Positions 1 to 7,685 of a stretch of 20,538 nucleotides of DNA are shown one piece after another; position 1 is the stretch's first letter, and each line of letters starts with the position of its first letter. The stretch covers positions 1-20,538 of the forward strand of contig CBDTTW010000037.1 in assembly GCA_965363675.1 (NCBI GenBank), in the 5' to 3' direction. A model generated the notes under the pieces. The model was not told the origin of the DNA, did not search any database, and saw nothing but the letters and a program-made list of their open reading frames with translations. The translations under genes and the position numbers were made by a program. Origin of the DNA: CBDTTW01 sp965363675. Lineage in GTDB: Bacteria > Bacteroidota > Rhodothermia > Rhodothermales > DASSAV01.

Positions 1-407
1 ATGAACATGATGATCGGGGTGAGCGCAAAAAGCACCCCCGCCGACGTGTTGACGCCTTTGCCGCCCTTGAAGCCGGCCCATACCGGGTACATATGCCCTG
101 CCACGGCCGCGATGCCCGCCAGCAGCCGCACCACGGTCTCGATATGCCAGAACGCCGGCCCCGCCGGCAGCTCGTCGATGCGGATCGTCGCGATGACGCC
201 CGAGGTCAGCAGCCCCTTGCCCATATCCACCAGGGTCGCCAGCAGGCCCGCCTTCCAGCCGAGCACGCGGAAAGCGTTCGTCGCCCCGGCGTTGCCGCTG
301 CCGTACTCTCGAACGTCGATGCCGTAAAAGCGGCGTCCGATCCACACGCTGGCCGGGATAGAGCCGACCAGGTAACTGAGCACCACGATCAACGTGACGG
401 ATAGCAT
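1..407 (-). CDS. plsY: Glycerol-3-phosphate acyltransferase PlsY (partial, C-terminus outside window)
   Basis: Inner-membrane enzyme that moves an acyl group from acyl-phosphate to glycerol-3-phosphate, the first step of phospholipid synthesis. The 135 visible residues, read from the ATG at 407, begin with a hydrophobic segment (about residues 3-23). They contain the family motif GSGNAGATN (36-44) and the second motif GHMYPVW...FKGGKGVNTSAG (104-124), which supplies conserved glycines and lysines of the active site. Family members are usually about 200 residues, so roughly one third is missing off the left edge. The gene is 161 bp downstream of purM on the same strand and could be co-transcribed with it. 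No Shine-Dalgarno is evident before the ATG. The family call is secure from the two motifs; only the C-terminal end is unknown. Confidence 0.93.
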   Translation of the reverse strand, partial: MLSVTLIVVLSYLVGSIPASVWIGRRFYGIDVREYGSGNAGATNAFRVLGWKAGLLATLVDMGKGLLTSGVIATIRIDELPAGPAFWHIETVVRLLAGIAAVAGHMYPVWAGFKGGKGVNTSAGVLFALTPIIMF

Positions 408-568
408 GACGGAATCACACGGGGTATCGGGTGAAAGGCGCCGGCGGCGCGCCGAGCACACATCCCTTTCTAAACGCGCCTGCCGACATTTCGATCAATT
501 GCGGCTGAACATACTTTTGGAAGATAAAGCCAATTCCCGTGCCAAGTGTAGGGAAGATCAGGCGCCCA
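408..568. other. Intergenic region between purM and plsY
   Basis: 161 bp between the purM stop and the plsY start. On the minus strand it holds a short GC-rich self-complementary stretch around 432-458, followed by a short T-run. This could be a weak hairpin behind purM, but it is not a convincing intrinsic terminator. An open frame crosses this stretch on the minus strand, but it is the out-of-frame shadow of purM running on into non-coding DNA, and I see no protein family in it. Confidence 0.3.
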
Positions 569-1570
569 TTACGCCGCAACGATCTCTCCGATGCGCCACG
601 GGGTTTCGCCCGCCGCTTCCAGCGCGGCCAGCGCCTGCTCGGCCGCCTCGGCGCGCACCGCCGCAACCAGCCCTGCGCCCAGGTTGAACGTCCGGCGCAT
701 ATCCTCCTCCGGCACGCGCCCCATCTCCTGAATAAGCTCGAAAAGCGCCGGCCGCCGCCACGACGCCCAGTCGAAGCGCGCCTTCAGGCCCGCCGGCACG
801 ATCCGCCGCGTGTTGCCCTCCAGGCCGCCCCCCGTAATGTGCGCGAAGCCCGTCGCCAGATTTTGGGTGTGCAGCGTCTGGATGGCTTGCAGGTACGACC
901 GGTGCACCGCCAGCAGGGCGTCGGCCACCGAGGCGCCGCCCAGCGCCGAGGGGGCGTCGTCCGGCCCGAGCGCCGGGAAAAGCGCCTTGCGCGCCAGCGA
1001 AAAGCCGTTCGTGTGCAGCCCCGTCGAGGGCAGCGCCAGCAGCGCGTCGCCCGCACGCACCGCCGCGCCGTCGAGGATGCGCGCCCGCTCCACGACGCCT
1101 ACAATCGCGCCGGCAAGGTCGTAGTCGCCCGGCCGGTACAGCCCCGGCATCTCGGCCGTCTCTCCGCCGATGAGCGCGCAGCCGTTCTCCCGGCACGCCT
1201 TGGCGAACCCCCCGATGATCTGCTCGGCCGCCTCCGGCTCCAGCTTGCCCGTGGCATAGTAGTCCAGGAAGAAGAGCGGCGTCGCTCCGCACACGGCGAT
1301 ATCGTTGACGCAGTGGTTCACCAGGTCCTGCCCCACGCCTTCGTGGCGGCCCGTCATGGCGGCCACCATTACCTTCGTGCCCACCCCGTCCACGCTCGAA
1401 ACCAGCACCGGGCGCTCGTAGGCGCGCGCATCCAGCTCGTAGAACGCACCGAAGGCCCCGATGTCGGCCAGCACCTGCGGGGTAAACGTGCTGCGCACGA
1501 TCGGCTTGATGCGCGAAACCGTCTCGTCGCCGGCGTCGATATCGACGCCCGCCTCGCGGTAGGTGGCCAT
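569..1570 (-). CDS. purM: Phosphoribosylformylglycinamidine cyclo-ligase (AIR synthetase) PurM
   Basis: Cytosolic enzyme of de novo purine synthesis that closes the imidazole ring of FGAM to AIR using ATP. The 333-residue product is close to the usual length of about 345. It begins with the family's TYREAGVDIDAGDETV start, carries the ATP-binding SSVDGVGTK motif (58-66), the GQDLVNHCVND segment (80-90) and ALIGGETAEMPG (132-143), and ends in the AIR-synthase C-terminal domain (GLHTNGFSLAR, GGGLEGN). The ATG at 1570 puts the conserved TYREAG three residues in, so the start is firm. It lies 157 bp downstream of recA, behind a terminator hairpin, so it probably has its own promoter; plsY follows on the same strand. 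Confidence 0.97.
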   Translation of the reverse strand: MATYREAGVDIDAGDETVSRIKPIVRSTFTPQVLADIGAFGAFYELDARAYERPVLVSSVDGVGTKVMVAAMTGRHEGVGQDLVNHCVNDIAVCGATPLFFLDYYATGKLEPEAAEQIIGGFAKACRENGCALIGGETAEMPGLYRPGDYDLAGAIVGVVERARILDGAAVRAGDALLALPSTGLHTNGFSLARKALFPALGPDDAPSALGGASVADALLAVHRSYLQAIQTLHTQNLATGFAHITGGGLEGNTRRIVPAGLKARFDWASWRRPALFELIQEMGRVPEEDMRRTFNLGAGLVAAVRAEAAEQALAALEAAGETPWRIGEIVAA

Positions 1571-1662
1571 ACGGATCCGGGGTTATGCCTCGTAAATAAC
1601 GCCAGCCCCGAAGATAAGGCCGTTCGGCGCGCGGAGGGGGCAGACGGCATGTAAACCGGCGG

Positions 1663-1704
1663 AAAAGAACACTGCCCGGAGCAGCGCGCCCCGGGCAGTT
1701 TTTT
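1663..1704 (-). terminator. Intrinsic terminator downstream of recA
   Basis: A perfect 9-bp inverted repeat (ACTGCCCGG at 1671-1679, CCGGGCAGT at 1691-1699) with an 11-nt loop sits 29 bp beyond the recA stop. Read on the minus strand the stem is followed by GTTCTTTTCC, a usable T-rich tail. On the plus strand it is followed by six T. It could therefore act in both directions, but only the minus direction has a gene (recA) ending into it. Confidence 0.75.
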
Positions 1705-1727
1705 CCGATCCCTACACCCGCAGCGGC

Positions 1728-2774
1728 TTACGCCAGCCCGTCGCCGCCGGTCGGCTCCTCGTCCTGCGGCGCCTGCGCGACCATGCCCAGGTGCTCCCGA
1801 ACGCGCAGCTTCACCTCCTCGCGGATCTCCGGGTGCTCCTTCAGCCATGCCTTGGTGGCGTCGCGGCCCTGGCCGATCTTCTGGTCGCCGTAGGCGTACC
1901 ACGAGCCGCTTTTCTGCACGACGTTCTTATCCACCGCCAGGTCCACCAGCTCGCCCAGCGACGAGATGCCCTCGCCGAAGATGATGTCGAACTCGACCTC
2001 GCGGAACGGCGGGGCCACCTTGTTCTTGACGATCTTCACCTTCGTGCGGTTGCCGACGACTTCAGTGCCCTCCTTGATCGCGCCGATCCGCCGGATGTCC
2101 ATGCGCACCGACGAGTAGAACTTGAGCGCCCGCCCGCCCGTAGTGGTCTCCGGGCTGCCGAACATGACGCCGATCTTCTCGCGGATCTGGTTGATGAAGA
2201 TGAGCACCGTCTTGGTGCGGTTGATGGTGCCCGTCAGCTTCCGGAGCGCCTGGCTCATCAGGCGCGCCTGCAAGCCTACATGGCTGTCGCCCATGTCGCC
2301 CTCGATTTCAGCCTGCGGCACGAGCGCCGCCACCGAGTCGATCACGATCACGTCCAGGGCGCCGCTGCGCACGAGCATGTCGCAGATGTTGAGGGCCTGC
2401 TCGCCCGTATCCGGCTGCGAGACCAGCAAGTTGTCGATGTCCACGCCCAGCTTGGCCGCGTACGTCGGATCGAAAGCATGCTCGGCATCGATGAAGGCGG
2501 CGGATCCGCCGAGCTGCTGCGCTTCCGCGATGATGTGCGTAGCGAGCGTCGTCTTGCCCGACGACTCCGGGCCGTAAATCTCCACGACGCGCCCGCGCGG
2601 CACGCCGCCCACGCCGAGCGCGGCGTCGAGCGCCAGCGACCCGCTCGGAATCGCGTCGATGGTCGTCGGCGGCGCATCGCCCAGCCGCATGATGGCGCCC
2701 TTGCCAAACTGCTTCTCGATTTGCTTCAGCGTGAGATCCAGCGCTTTCAGCTTCGCCGCGTTTTGTTCGATCAT
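1728..2774 (-). CDS. recA: Recombinase RecA
   Basis: Cytosolic DNA-dependent ATPase that forms filaments on single-stranded DNA, performs strand exchange and triggers LexA-type self-cleavage. The 348 residues match the normal family size. Visible are the Walker A GPESSGKT (68-75), Walker B DVIVIDS (141-147), loop L1 around 157-165, and loop L2 with the signature ending in KIGVMFGSPETTTGGR (200-215). The C-terminal tail is acidic but short (DEEPTGGD). No intein or insertion is present. The ATG at 2774 gives the usual N-terminal helix before the ATPase core. cinA lies 98 bp upstream on the same strand, a neighbourhood common in bacteria. The 98-bp gap has an AT-richer patch that could hold a separate recA promoter; I could not identify a reliable SOS box. 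Confidence 0.98.
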   Translation of the reverse strand: MIEQNAAKLKALDLTLKQIEKQFGKGAIMRLGDAPPTTIDAIPSGSLALDAALGVGGVPRGRVVEIYGPESSGKTTLATHIIAEAQQLGGSAAFIDAEHAFDPTYAAKLGVDIDNLLVSQPDTGEQALNICDMLVRSGALDVIVIDSVAALVPQAEIEGDMGDSHVGLQARLMSQALRKLTGTINRTKTVLIFINQIREKIGVMFGSPETTTGGRALKFYSSVRMDIRRIGAIKEGTEVVGNRTKVKIVKNKVAPPFREVEFDIIFGEGISSLGELVDLAVDKNVVQKSGSWYAYGDQKIGQGRDATKAWLKEHPEIREEVKLRVREHLGMVAQAPQDEEPTGGDGLA

Positions 2775-2872
2775 ATTCGTGCGCCCCGCGCTTGATGAGT
2801 AGCTTAAAACGTGTATTTACAATCGGTACGGCGACAAACTAGCCCCCGCCTGCGCCAACCTTATGTCACAGC

Positions 2873-4156
2873 CTATGCCGCCTTCTCGCCGCCCGGCGCC
2901 GCTGCGCGCGCGAGCAGCCGCCGCCGGATGAGCCCCAGCGCAGACGTGCTGCCGAGGTCCTTGTTCAGCTCCCGTTCCTGCCCGAGCTGAAACAAATGCG
3001 CCTCCTCTACGGCGCCGTCGGCGTAACCTACCCATACCGTACCGACGGGCTTCTCCGGCGTTCCGCCCCCCGGCCCGGCGATGCCCGTCGTCGAGACGCC
3101 GATGTCGGTTCCCATGAGCTTCCGGATGCCGACGGCCATCTGCCGGGCCACCGCCTCGCTCACGGCGCCCTCGCGCTCCAAGTCGGCCGGGTCCACGCCC
3201 AGCACCTCCCGCTTGATGCGGTTGTAGTAGGCGACGACGCCCCCCACCACATACGCCGAGGACCCCGGGATGTCCGTAAGCCGGTCGAGCAAATGCCCGC
3301 CCGAGCAGCTTTCGGCGCAGGCCAGCGTCAGGCCCGCATGCCTTAGCATCTCCCCCACGGCCATTTCCAGCCGGTCGTCGTCCACGCCATAGATGAAGCG
3401 CTCCAGACGGTCGCGCAGGTACGCCTCCAGGCGCGCCGTGCGGGCTTGGACCTCGGCCGCCTCGGCGCCGCGCGCGCTGATGCGCAGGCGCACCCCGTGG
3501 TTGCCCGGCAGGTACGCCAGGCGCGTGCGCTCGTCGAGGTAGGTTCCTAGTTCCGGCAGCAGTTCCTGCAACGACGACTCCCCGATGTCCGTCGTCAGGA
3601 GGGTGCGGTGCACAATCGTCCGCGCCTTGCCGTAGCGCGCCACGCGCGGCAGCACCTCTTCCTCGATGAGCCAGCGCATCTCGCTCGGCACACCCGGCAC
3701 GATAGCCAGCATGCGCGGCCGGCCGGCGTGCAGGTAAGTGTGCCACAGGCCGGGGGCCGTGCCGCGCGGGTTCGGCAGCACCACGAACCCCTCCGGCGCC
3801 ATTGCCTGCACCATGTTGCGTTCCGGCATCGGCCGGTTGCGCCGCGCGAAGCGCTCGCGGAGGTGCGCCACGACCGACTCGTCCAGGCGCAGCGGCAACC
3901 CGAAATAGCCCGCCACGCTCTCGCGCGTGAGGTCGTCGTGCGTCGGCCCCAGTCCGCCCGTCAGGATGACCAGGTCCGCCGAAGCGCTCATGCGCCCCAG
4001 CGCCTGCCGAATGTCCTCCTCTGTGTCGCCGACGGTGACCATCTCCACCAGGTCGATGCCGGCCGCGCTGAGCCGCGCTCCGATCCACGAGGCGTTCGTG
4101 TTGACCACCTGCCCGATCAGCAGTTCATCCCCGATAGTAACCAGCGCTGCCCGCAT
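2873..4156 (-). CDS. cinA: CinA family protein (competence/damage-inducible protein; nicotinamide-nucleotide amidase domain)
   Basis: Full-length two-domain CinA of 427 residues. The N-terminal COG1058/MoCF-like domain starts at residue 1 with ALVTIGDELLIGQ and contains TGGLGPTHDD (66-75). The C-terminal PncC-type amidase domain starts near 265 with CAESCSGG (280-287) and continues through VVAYYNRIKREVLGV and GIAGPGGGTPEKPVGTVW (358-375). In characterised homologues the C-terminal domain deamidates nicotinamide mononucleotide in pyridine nucleotide recycling, and the N-terminal domain can hydrolyse ADP-ribose. The gene follows pyrE by 18 bp and precedes recA by 98 bp, so it is probably part of a pgsA-pyrE-cinA(-recA) transcript. 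The ATG at 4156 directly abuts the conserved first strand, so the start is well supported. Confidence 0.96.
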   Translation of the reverse strand: MRAALVTIGDELLIGQVVNTNASWIGARLSAAGIDLVEMVTVGDTEEDIRQALGRMSASADLVILTGGLGPTHDDLTRESVAGYFGLPLRLDESVVAHLRERFARRNRPMPERNMVQAMAPEGFVVLPNPRGTAPGLWHTYLHAGRPRMLAIVPGVPSEMRWLIEEEVLPRVARYGKARTIVHRTLLTTDIGESSLQELLPELGTYLDERTRLAYLPGNHGVRLRISARGAEAAEVQARTARLEAYLRDRLERFIYGVDDDRLEMAVGEMLRHAGLTLACAESCSGGHLLDRLTDIPGSSAYVVGGVVAYYNRIKREVLGVDPADLEREGAVSEAVARQMAVGIRKLMGTDIGVSTTGIAGPGGGTPEKPVGTVWVGYADGAVEEAHLFQLGQERELNKDLGSTSALGLIRRRLLARAAAPGGEKAA

Positions 4157-4174
4157 AACCCCCCACGTATAAGT

Positions 4175-4831
4175 TTAGCCCCGCTCCGCCGACCAGGTCT
4201 GCGGGTCCGCCTGCCAGGCGGCCAGCATTTCCAGATCGTCGGCCGAGAGCGCTCCGCGCGCTCGGGCCGCCGCCGCCACCTCGTCGTAGGTAGTCAGGGT
4301 GTGCAGCGGCAGGCCGCGCCGCGCAAACGCCGCCGTCGCCGAGGGCAGTCCATAGGTGAAGATCGCCAGCACCGCGCGCACCTCCACCCCCGCCGCCTCC
4401 GTCGCCTCGACGGCCGCAATGGACGAGCCTCCCGTCGAAACCAGATCCTCCACCACCACCACCTGCGCCCCCGGCTCCAAGCGCCCTTCCAGCAGCGCGG
4501 CTTTGCCGTGCTCCTTTGGTTTGGCGCGCACATAGGCCATAGGCGCATCCAGGCGCTCGGCCAGCCACGCCGCATGCGGAATGCCCGCCGTGGCCGTGCC
4601 GACCACCGCCTCCGGCGCCGACCCTTCCCGCCGGAGGATCTCCGCAAACCCGTCGCAGATGAGCCGCCGCACGCGCGGGTAGCTGATCGTCAGCCGGTTG
4701 TCGCAGTAAATCGGCGCGCGCAACCCGGAAGCCCATGTAAACGGCTCCTGCGGGCGCAGCACGACCGCTCCGATCTCCAGCAGCGCCTCCGCGACGGCCC
4801 GCCCCACGGGCGCCGTAGGGTCCTCAACCAT
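4175..4831 (-). CDS. pyrE: Orotate phosphoribosyltransferase PyrE
   Basis: Cytosolic type I phosphoribosyltransferase of pyrimidine synthesis, making orotidine monophosphate from orotate and PRPP. The 218-residue product contains FTWASGLRAPIYCDNR (31-46), an orotate-binding region typical of OPRTases, the flexible catalytic loop VRAKPKEHG (101-109) and the PRPP-binding motif VVVVEDLVSTGGS (124-136). Its ATG overlaps the last 8 bp of pgsA (4824-4831), which argues for translational coupling, and cinA follows after only 18 bp. The length is normal and nothing is missing. Confidence 0.96.
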   Translation of the reverse strand: MVEDPTAPVGRAVAEALLEIGAVVLRPQEPFTWASGLRAPIYCDNRLTISYPRVRRLICDGFAEILRREGSAPEAVVGTATAGIPHAAWLAERLDAPMAYVRAKPKEHGKAALLEGRLEPGAQVVVVEDLVSTGGSSIAAVEATEAAGVEVRAVLAIFTYGLPSATAAFARRGLPLHTLTTYDEVAAAARARGALSADDLEMLAAWQADPQTWSAERG

Positions 4832-5414
4832 TCGTATTCAGGGTGGTTATGGCGTCGCGGCGCAAGACGTACACGACCCCGGTGTATACCGTAAATGCCA
4901 CCACGCCGATCATCACGACGAGCGGCGCCCACGAACTCAGCACGGCGCGCGCAATCTCCGAGAGCGGCGCCGGCAACCGCTCCATGGCCCGCAGCAGCAG
5001 CACGGCAATCAGAAAGATGAGCTGCACGAGCGTCTTCTGCCGCGCCACCTGAAGCGTCGCCAGGCTCCTCCCGCGCGATTCGGCCGCCGTGCGCAGCGCC
5101 GTCACGAGCACGTCGCGTAGGGCGATCAGCGCCACCCCCCACACGGGCACGTGCTGCGGCATCAGGTACGCCAGCACCGCGAACGTGCCCAGCACCAGCA
5201 CCTTGTCGGCCAGCGGATCGAGGTACTGCCCTAGGCGGCTGCGCGCCCCGAAGTCGCGCGCCAGCTTGCCGTCGAGGTAGTCCGAGATGGCCGCCGCCAC
5301 GAAAAGCACAAAGGCCCACACCTGCGCCGACGTGGTATCGACGAAATACAGCCACAGCAGCACCGGCGTAATCAGGATGCGCGAGATCGTCAGAGCGTTG
5401 GGAAGAAAGCGCAT
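4824..5414 (-). CDS. pgsA: CDP-diacylglycerol--glycerol-3-phosphate 3-phosphatidyltransferase (PgsA-type CDP-alcohol phosphatidyltransferase)
   Basis: Integral membrane enzyme that makes phosphatidylglycerol phosphate from CDP-diacylglycerol and glycerol-3-phosphate. The 196-residue product opens with the PgsA-like LPNALTISRI start and contains the complete CDP-alcohol phosphatidyltransferase motif D45-x2-D48-G49-x2-A52-R53-x8-G62-x3-D66-x3-D70. Several hydrophobic stretches follow (about 73-90, 128-145, 166-186). It is the first gene of the minus-strand run pgsA-pyrE-cinA-recA and overlaps pyrE by 8 bp. Substrate assignment to glycerol phosphate rather than another alcohol rests on the N-terminal sequence, the length and the cinA/recA neighbourhood, so it is strong but inferred. 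Confidence 0.9.
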   Translation of the reverse strand: MRFLPNALTISRILITPVLLWLYFVDTTSAQVWAFVLFVAAAISDYLDGKLARDFGARSRLGQYLDPLADKVLVLGTFAVLAYLMPQHVPVWGVALIALRDVLVTALRTAAESRGRSLATLQVARQKTLVQLIFLIAVLLLRAMERLPAPLSEIARAVLSSWAPLVVMIGVVAFTVYTGVVYVLRRDAITTLNTNG

Positions 5415-5701
5415 TCAGCACCGCGGGGGATTAGCCGTGGCGCGCGCCGGGGCCTGCCCCCCGGTCTGCGGAGGCGGCGGATGGCGGCGGGCGGTCGGTC
5501 CGATCAGGAATACTGCAATATAGGTACGGACCCAGGCATTTGGCGCGGCCCCGCCCCGCCGGGCCCCCAGCCTCAGGCGCCATGCCTGACAATTAGGCAG
5601 CCCCCGGCCCTTCGGCAAGGCTTTTGTAATAAGGCGTGTGATCGCACAGAGCATCAACAGGCAGTTGTATTTATAAACACTTTATTCGACTACGCATAAT
5701 C
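5415..5701. promoter_or_regulatory. Divergent intergenic region between pgsA and dnaK
   Basis: A 287-bp region that must contain promoters for pgsA (leftward) and dnaK (rightward). The left half is very GC-rich. The last 80 bp before dnaK turn AT-rich (for example TTGTATTTATAAAC at 5665-5678), in keeping with a promoter/leader. A short inverted repeat TGTGATCGCACA sits at 5637-5648. I looked for a CIRCE element (TTAGCACTC-N9-GAGTGCTAA) and a sigma-32 type promoter before dnaK and saw neither. No Shine-Dalgarno precedes the dnaK ATG. Exact promoter positions cannot be assigned from sequence alone. Confidence 0.45.
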
Positions 5702-7612
5702 ATGGGAAAAATCATCGGAATCGACCTGGGTACGACCAACTCTGTCGTGGCGGTCATGGAGAACGGCGAGCCCGTTGTCATACCGAACCCGGAGGGCGCG
5801 CGTACGACCCCGTCGGTCGTAGCCTATAAAAAAGACGGCGAGCGTCTCGTTGGGGCTCCGGCCAAGCGCCAGGCCATCACCAACCCCACCAATACCGTTT
5901 TCTCGATCAAGCGCTTCATGGGCCGCCGCTCGGCCGAGGTGACCGAGGAGATGAAGACGGTGCCGTACAAGGTCCTCAGCGGCGACAACGACGTGGCGCG
6001 CGTCCAGGTCAACGACCGCACCTACACCCCGCAGGAAATCTCGGCGATGATCCTGCAAAAACTCAGGCAAACGGCCGAGGATTACCTGGGTGACAAAGTG
6101 ACCGAAGCCGTCATCACGGTCCCGGCCTACTTCAACGACGCCCAGCGCAAGGCCACCAAGGAAGCCGGCGAAGTGGCCGGCCTGAAGGTGCGGCGCATCA
6201 TCAACGAGCCCACGGCCGCCGCGCTCGCCTACGGCCTCGACAAGAAAGGCAAGGAGCATACCATCGCCGTCTACGACCTCGGCGGCGGCACCTACGACAT
6301 CAGCGTACTCGACCTCGGCGACGGCGTCTTCGAGGTGAAGTCCACCAACGGCGACACCCACCTCGGCGGCGACGACTTCGACCAGCGCCTGATCACCTAT
6401 ATCGCCGACGAGTTCCAGCGCACCGAGGGCGTAGACCTGCGCAAGGATGCCATGGCGCTTCAGCGCCTCAAGGAAGCCGCGGAGAAGGCCAAGATCGAGC
6501 TTTCCAGCGCCACCCAGACGACGATCAACCTGCCGTTCATCACGGCCACCAGCGACGGCCCGAAGCACCTCGTCCTCGACATGACGCGCGCCAAGTTCGA
6601 GCAGCTCGTGCATGATCTTGTGGACCGCACCATTCCCCCTATGGAGAAGGCCCTCAAGGATGCCGGCCTCCAGAAGTCCGACATCGACGAGATCATCCTC
6701 GTCGGCGGCTCCACGCGCGTGCCGCTCGTGCAGAAGACCGTGGAAGAGTTCTTCGGCAAGAAACCCAACCGCTCGGTCAACCCCGACGAGGTCGTCGCCG
6801 TGGGCGCGGCCATCCAGGGCGGCATCCTCGGCGGCGAAGTGCAGGACGTGGTGCTGCTCGACGTGACGCCGCTCAACCTCGGCATCGAAACGCTCGGCGG
6901 CGTCATGACGGCGCTCATTCCGGCCAACACCACCATCCCGACGCGCAAGAGCGAAACGTTCTCGACCGCCTCGGACATGCAGCCCTCCGTCGAGATTCAC
7001 GTGCTCCAGGGCGACCGCGCCATGGCGCTCGACAACCGCTCGCTCGGGCGCTTCCACCTCGACGGCATCCCGCCGGCGCCGCGCGGCATGCCGCAGATCG
7101 AGGTCACCTTCGACATGGACGCCAACGGCATCCTCAACGTCTCGGCGCGCGACAAGGCCACCGGCAAAGAGCAGAACATCCGCATCGAAGCCTCCAGCGG
7201 CCTCTCCGACGCCGAGATCGAGAAGATGCGCTCCGAAGCCCGCGCCCACGCCGACGAAGACAAGCGCCGCCGCGAGGAAGCCTCGAAGTTCAACACCGCC
7301 GACACCCTCATCTTCTCCTCGGAGAAGAACCTGAAGGACTACGGCGACAAGCTGCCGGCCGACAAGCGCGCCAAGATCGAGGCCGCGCTCGAACGCCTGA
7401 AGCAGGTCTACAAGGACCGCACGCTCTCCGAGGTCGATTCGGCCACCGAGCAGCTCAACGCCGCGTGGGCCGAGGCCAGCCAGGACCTCTACGCCGCCCA
7501 GCAGGCTGCGTCCGCCGGTCCCGACGCCCCGGACGCCGGAGCGGCCAACGGCGCCGGCCCCGAAGTCCGCGACGTGGATTACGAGGTCGTTGACGACGAG
7601 GACGCGAAGTAA
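5702..7612 (+). CDS. dnaK: Chaperone protein DnaK (Hsp70)
   Basis: ATP-driven cytosolic chaperone that binds exposed hydrophobic segments of unfolded proteins, working with DnaJ and GrpE. The 636 residues are the standard length. Visible are the phosphate loop GIDLGTTNS (6-14), the second Hsp70 signature VYDLGGGTYDIS (190-201), the third signature IILVGGSTRVPLVQ (331-344), the interdomain linker DVVLLDVTPLNLG (382-394), the substrate-binding domain and the helical lid. It ends in the bacterial acidic tail DVDYEVVDDEDAK. It stands alone: no grpE, dnaJ or hrcA is beside it in this window. The promoter is presumably in the AT-rich leader upstream, and a strong hairpin terminator lies 24 bp after the stop. 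Confidence 0.99.
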   Translation: MGKIIGIDLGTTNSVVAVMENGEPVVIPNPEGARTTPSVVAYKKDGERLVGAPAKRQAITNPTNTVFSIKRFMGRRSAEVTEEMKTVPYKVLSGDNDVARVQVNDRTYTPQEISAMILQKLRQTAEDYLGDKVTEAVITVPAYFNDAQRKATKEAGEVAGLKVRRIINEPTAAALAYGLDKKGKEHTIAVYDLGGGTYDISVLDLGDGVFEVKSTNGDTHLGGDDFDQRLITYIADEFQRTEGVDLRKDAMALQRLKEAAEKAKIELSSATQTTINLPFITATSDGPKHLVLDMTRAKFEQLVHDLVDRTIPPMEKALKDAGLQKSDIDEIILVGGSTRVPLVQKTVEEFFGKKPNRSVNPDEVVAVGAAIQGGILGGEVQDVVLLDVTPLNLGIETLGGVMTALIPANTTIPTRKSETFSTASDMQPSVEIHVLQGDRAMALDNRSLGRFHLDGIPPAPRGMPQIEVTFDMDANGILNVSARDKATGKEQNIRIEASSGLSDAEIEKMRSEARAHADEDKRRREEASKFNTADTLIFSSEKNLKDYGDKLPADKRAKIEAALERLKQVYKDRTLSEVDSATEQLNAAWAEASQDLYAAQQAASAGPDAPDAGAANGAGPEVRDVDYEVVDDEDAK

Positions 7613-7636
7613 ACGCGCCTTGAGCACAGCAAGACG

Positions 7637-7677
7637 ATGCAGGGCCGGGGGAAGCCTCCTCCGGCCCTGCATGTTTT
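7637..7677 (+). terminator. Intrinsic terminator downstream of dnaK
   Basis: A perfect 12-bp inverted repeat (ATGCAGGGCCGG at 7637-7648, CCGGCCCTGCAT at 7661-7672) whose stem can extend about three pairs inward, followed by GTTTTCC. It lies 24 bp after the dnaK stop and just before the convergent peptidase gene end. The minus-strand tail is not T-rich, so it mainly serves dnaK, though the stem may also stop or stabilise the peptidase transcript. Confidence 0.85.
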
Positions 7678-7685
7678 CCGGCGGC

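Noticed and set aside
539..1654. 371-codon plus-strand frame opposite purM
   Set aside because: Shadow frame with Arg-rich composition; purM on the minus strand explains the coding signal.
2775..2872. SOS/LexA box before recA
   Set aside because: Only weak, imperfect dyads were seen (outer GTA...TAC around 2814-2830). No consensus is established for this lineage, so no site is called.
3608..4894. 428-codon plus-strand open frame opposite cinA and pyrE
   Set aside because: Arg/His-rich shadow translation with no motif; the minus-strand genes are complete and well supported.
5415..5701. CIRCE or sigma-32 heat-shock element before dnaK
   Set aside because: Looked for TTAGCACTC-N9-GAGTGCTAA and CTTGAA/CCCCAT-like boxes; neither is present.
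5690..7672. 660-codon open frame on the minus strand across dnaK
   Set aside because: Long antisense frames are expected opposite GC-rich coding sequence. The translation is Val/Gly/Arg-rich with no recognisable domain, while the plus frame is a complete DnaK.
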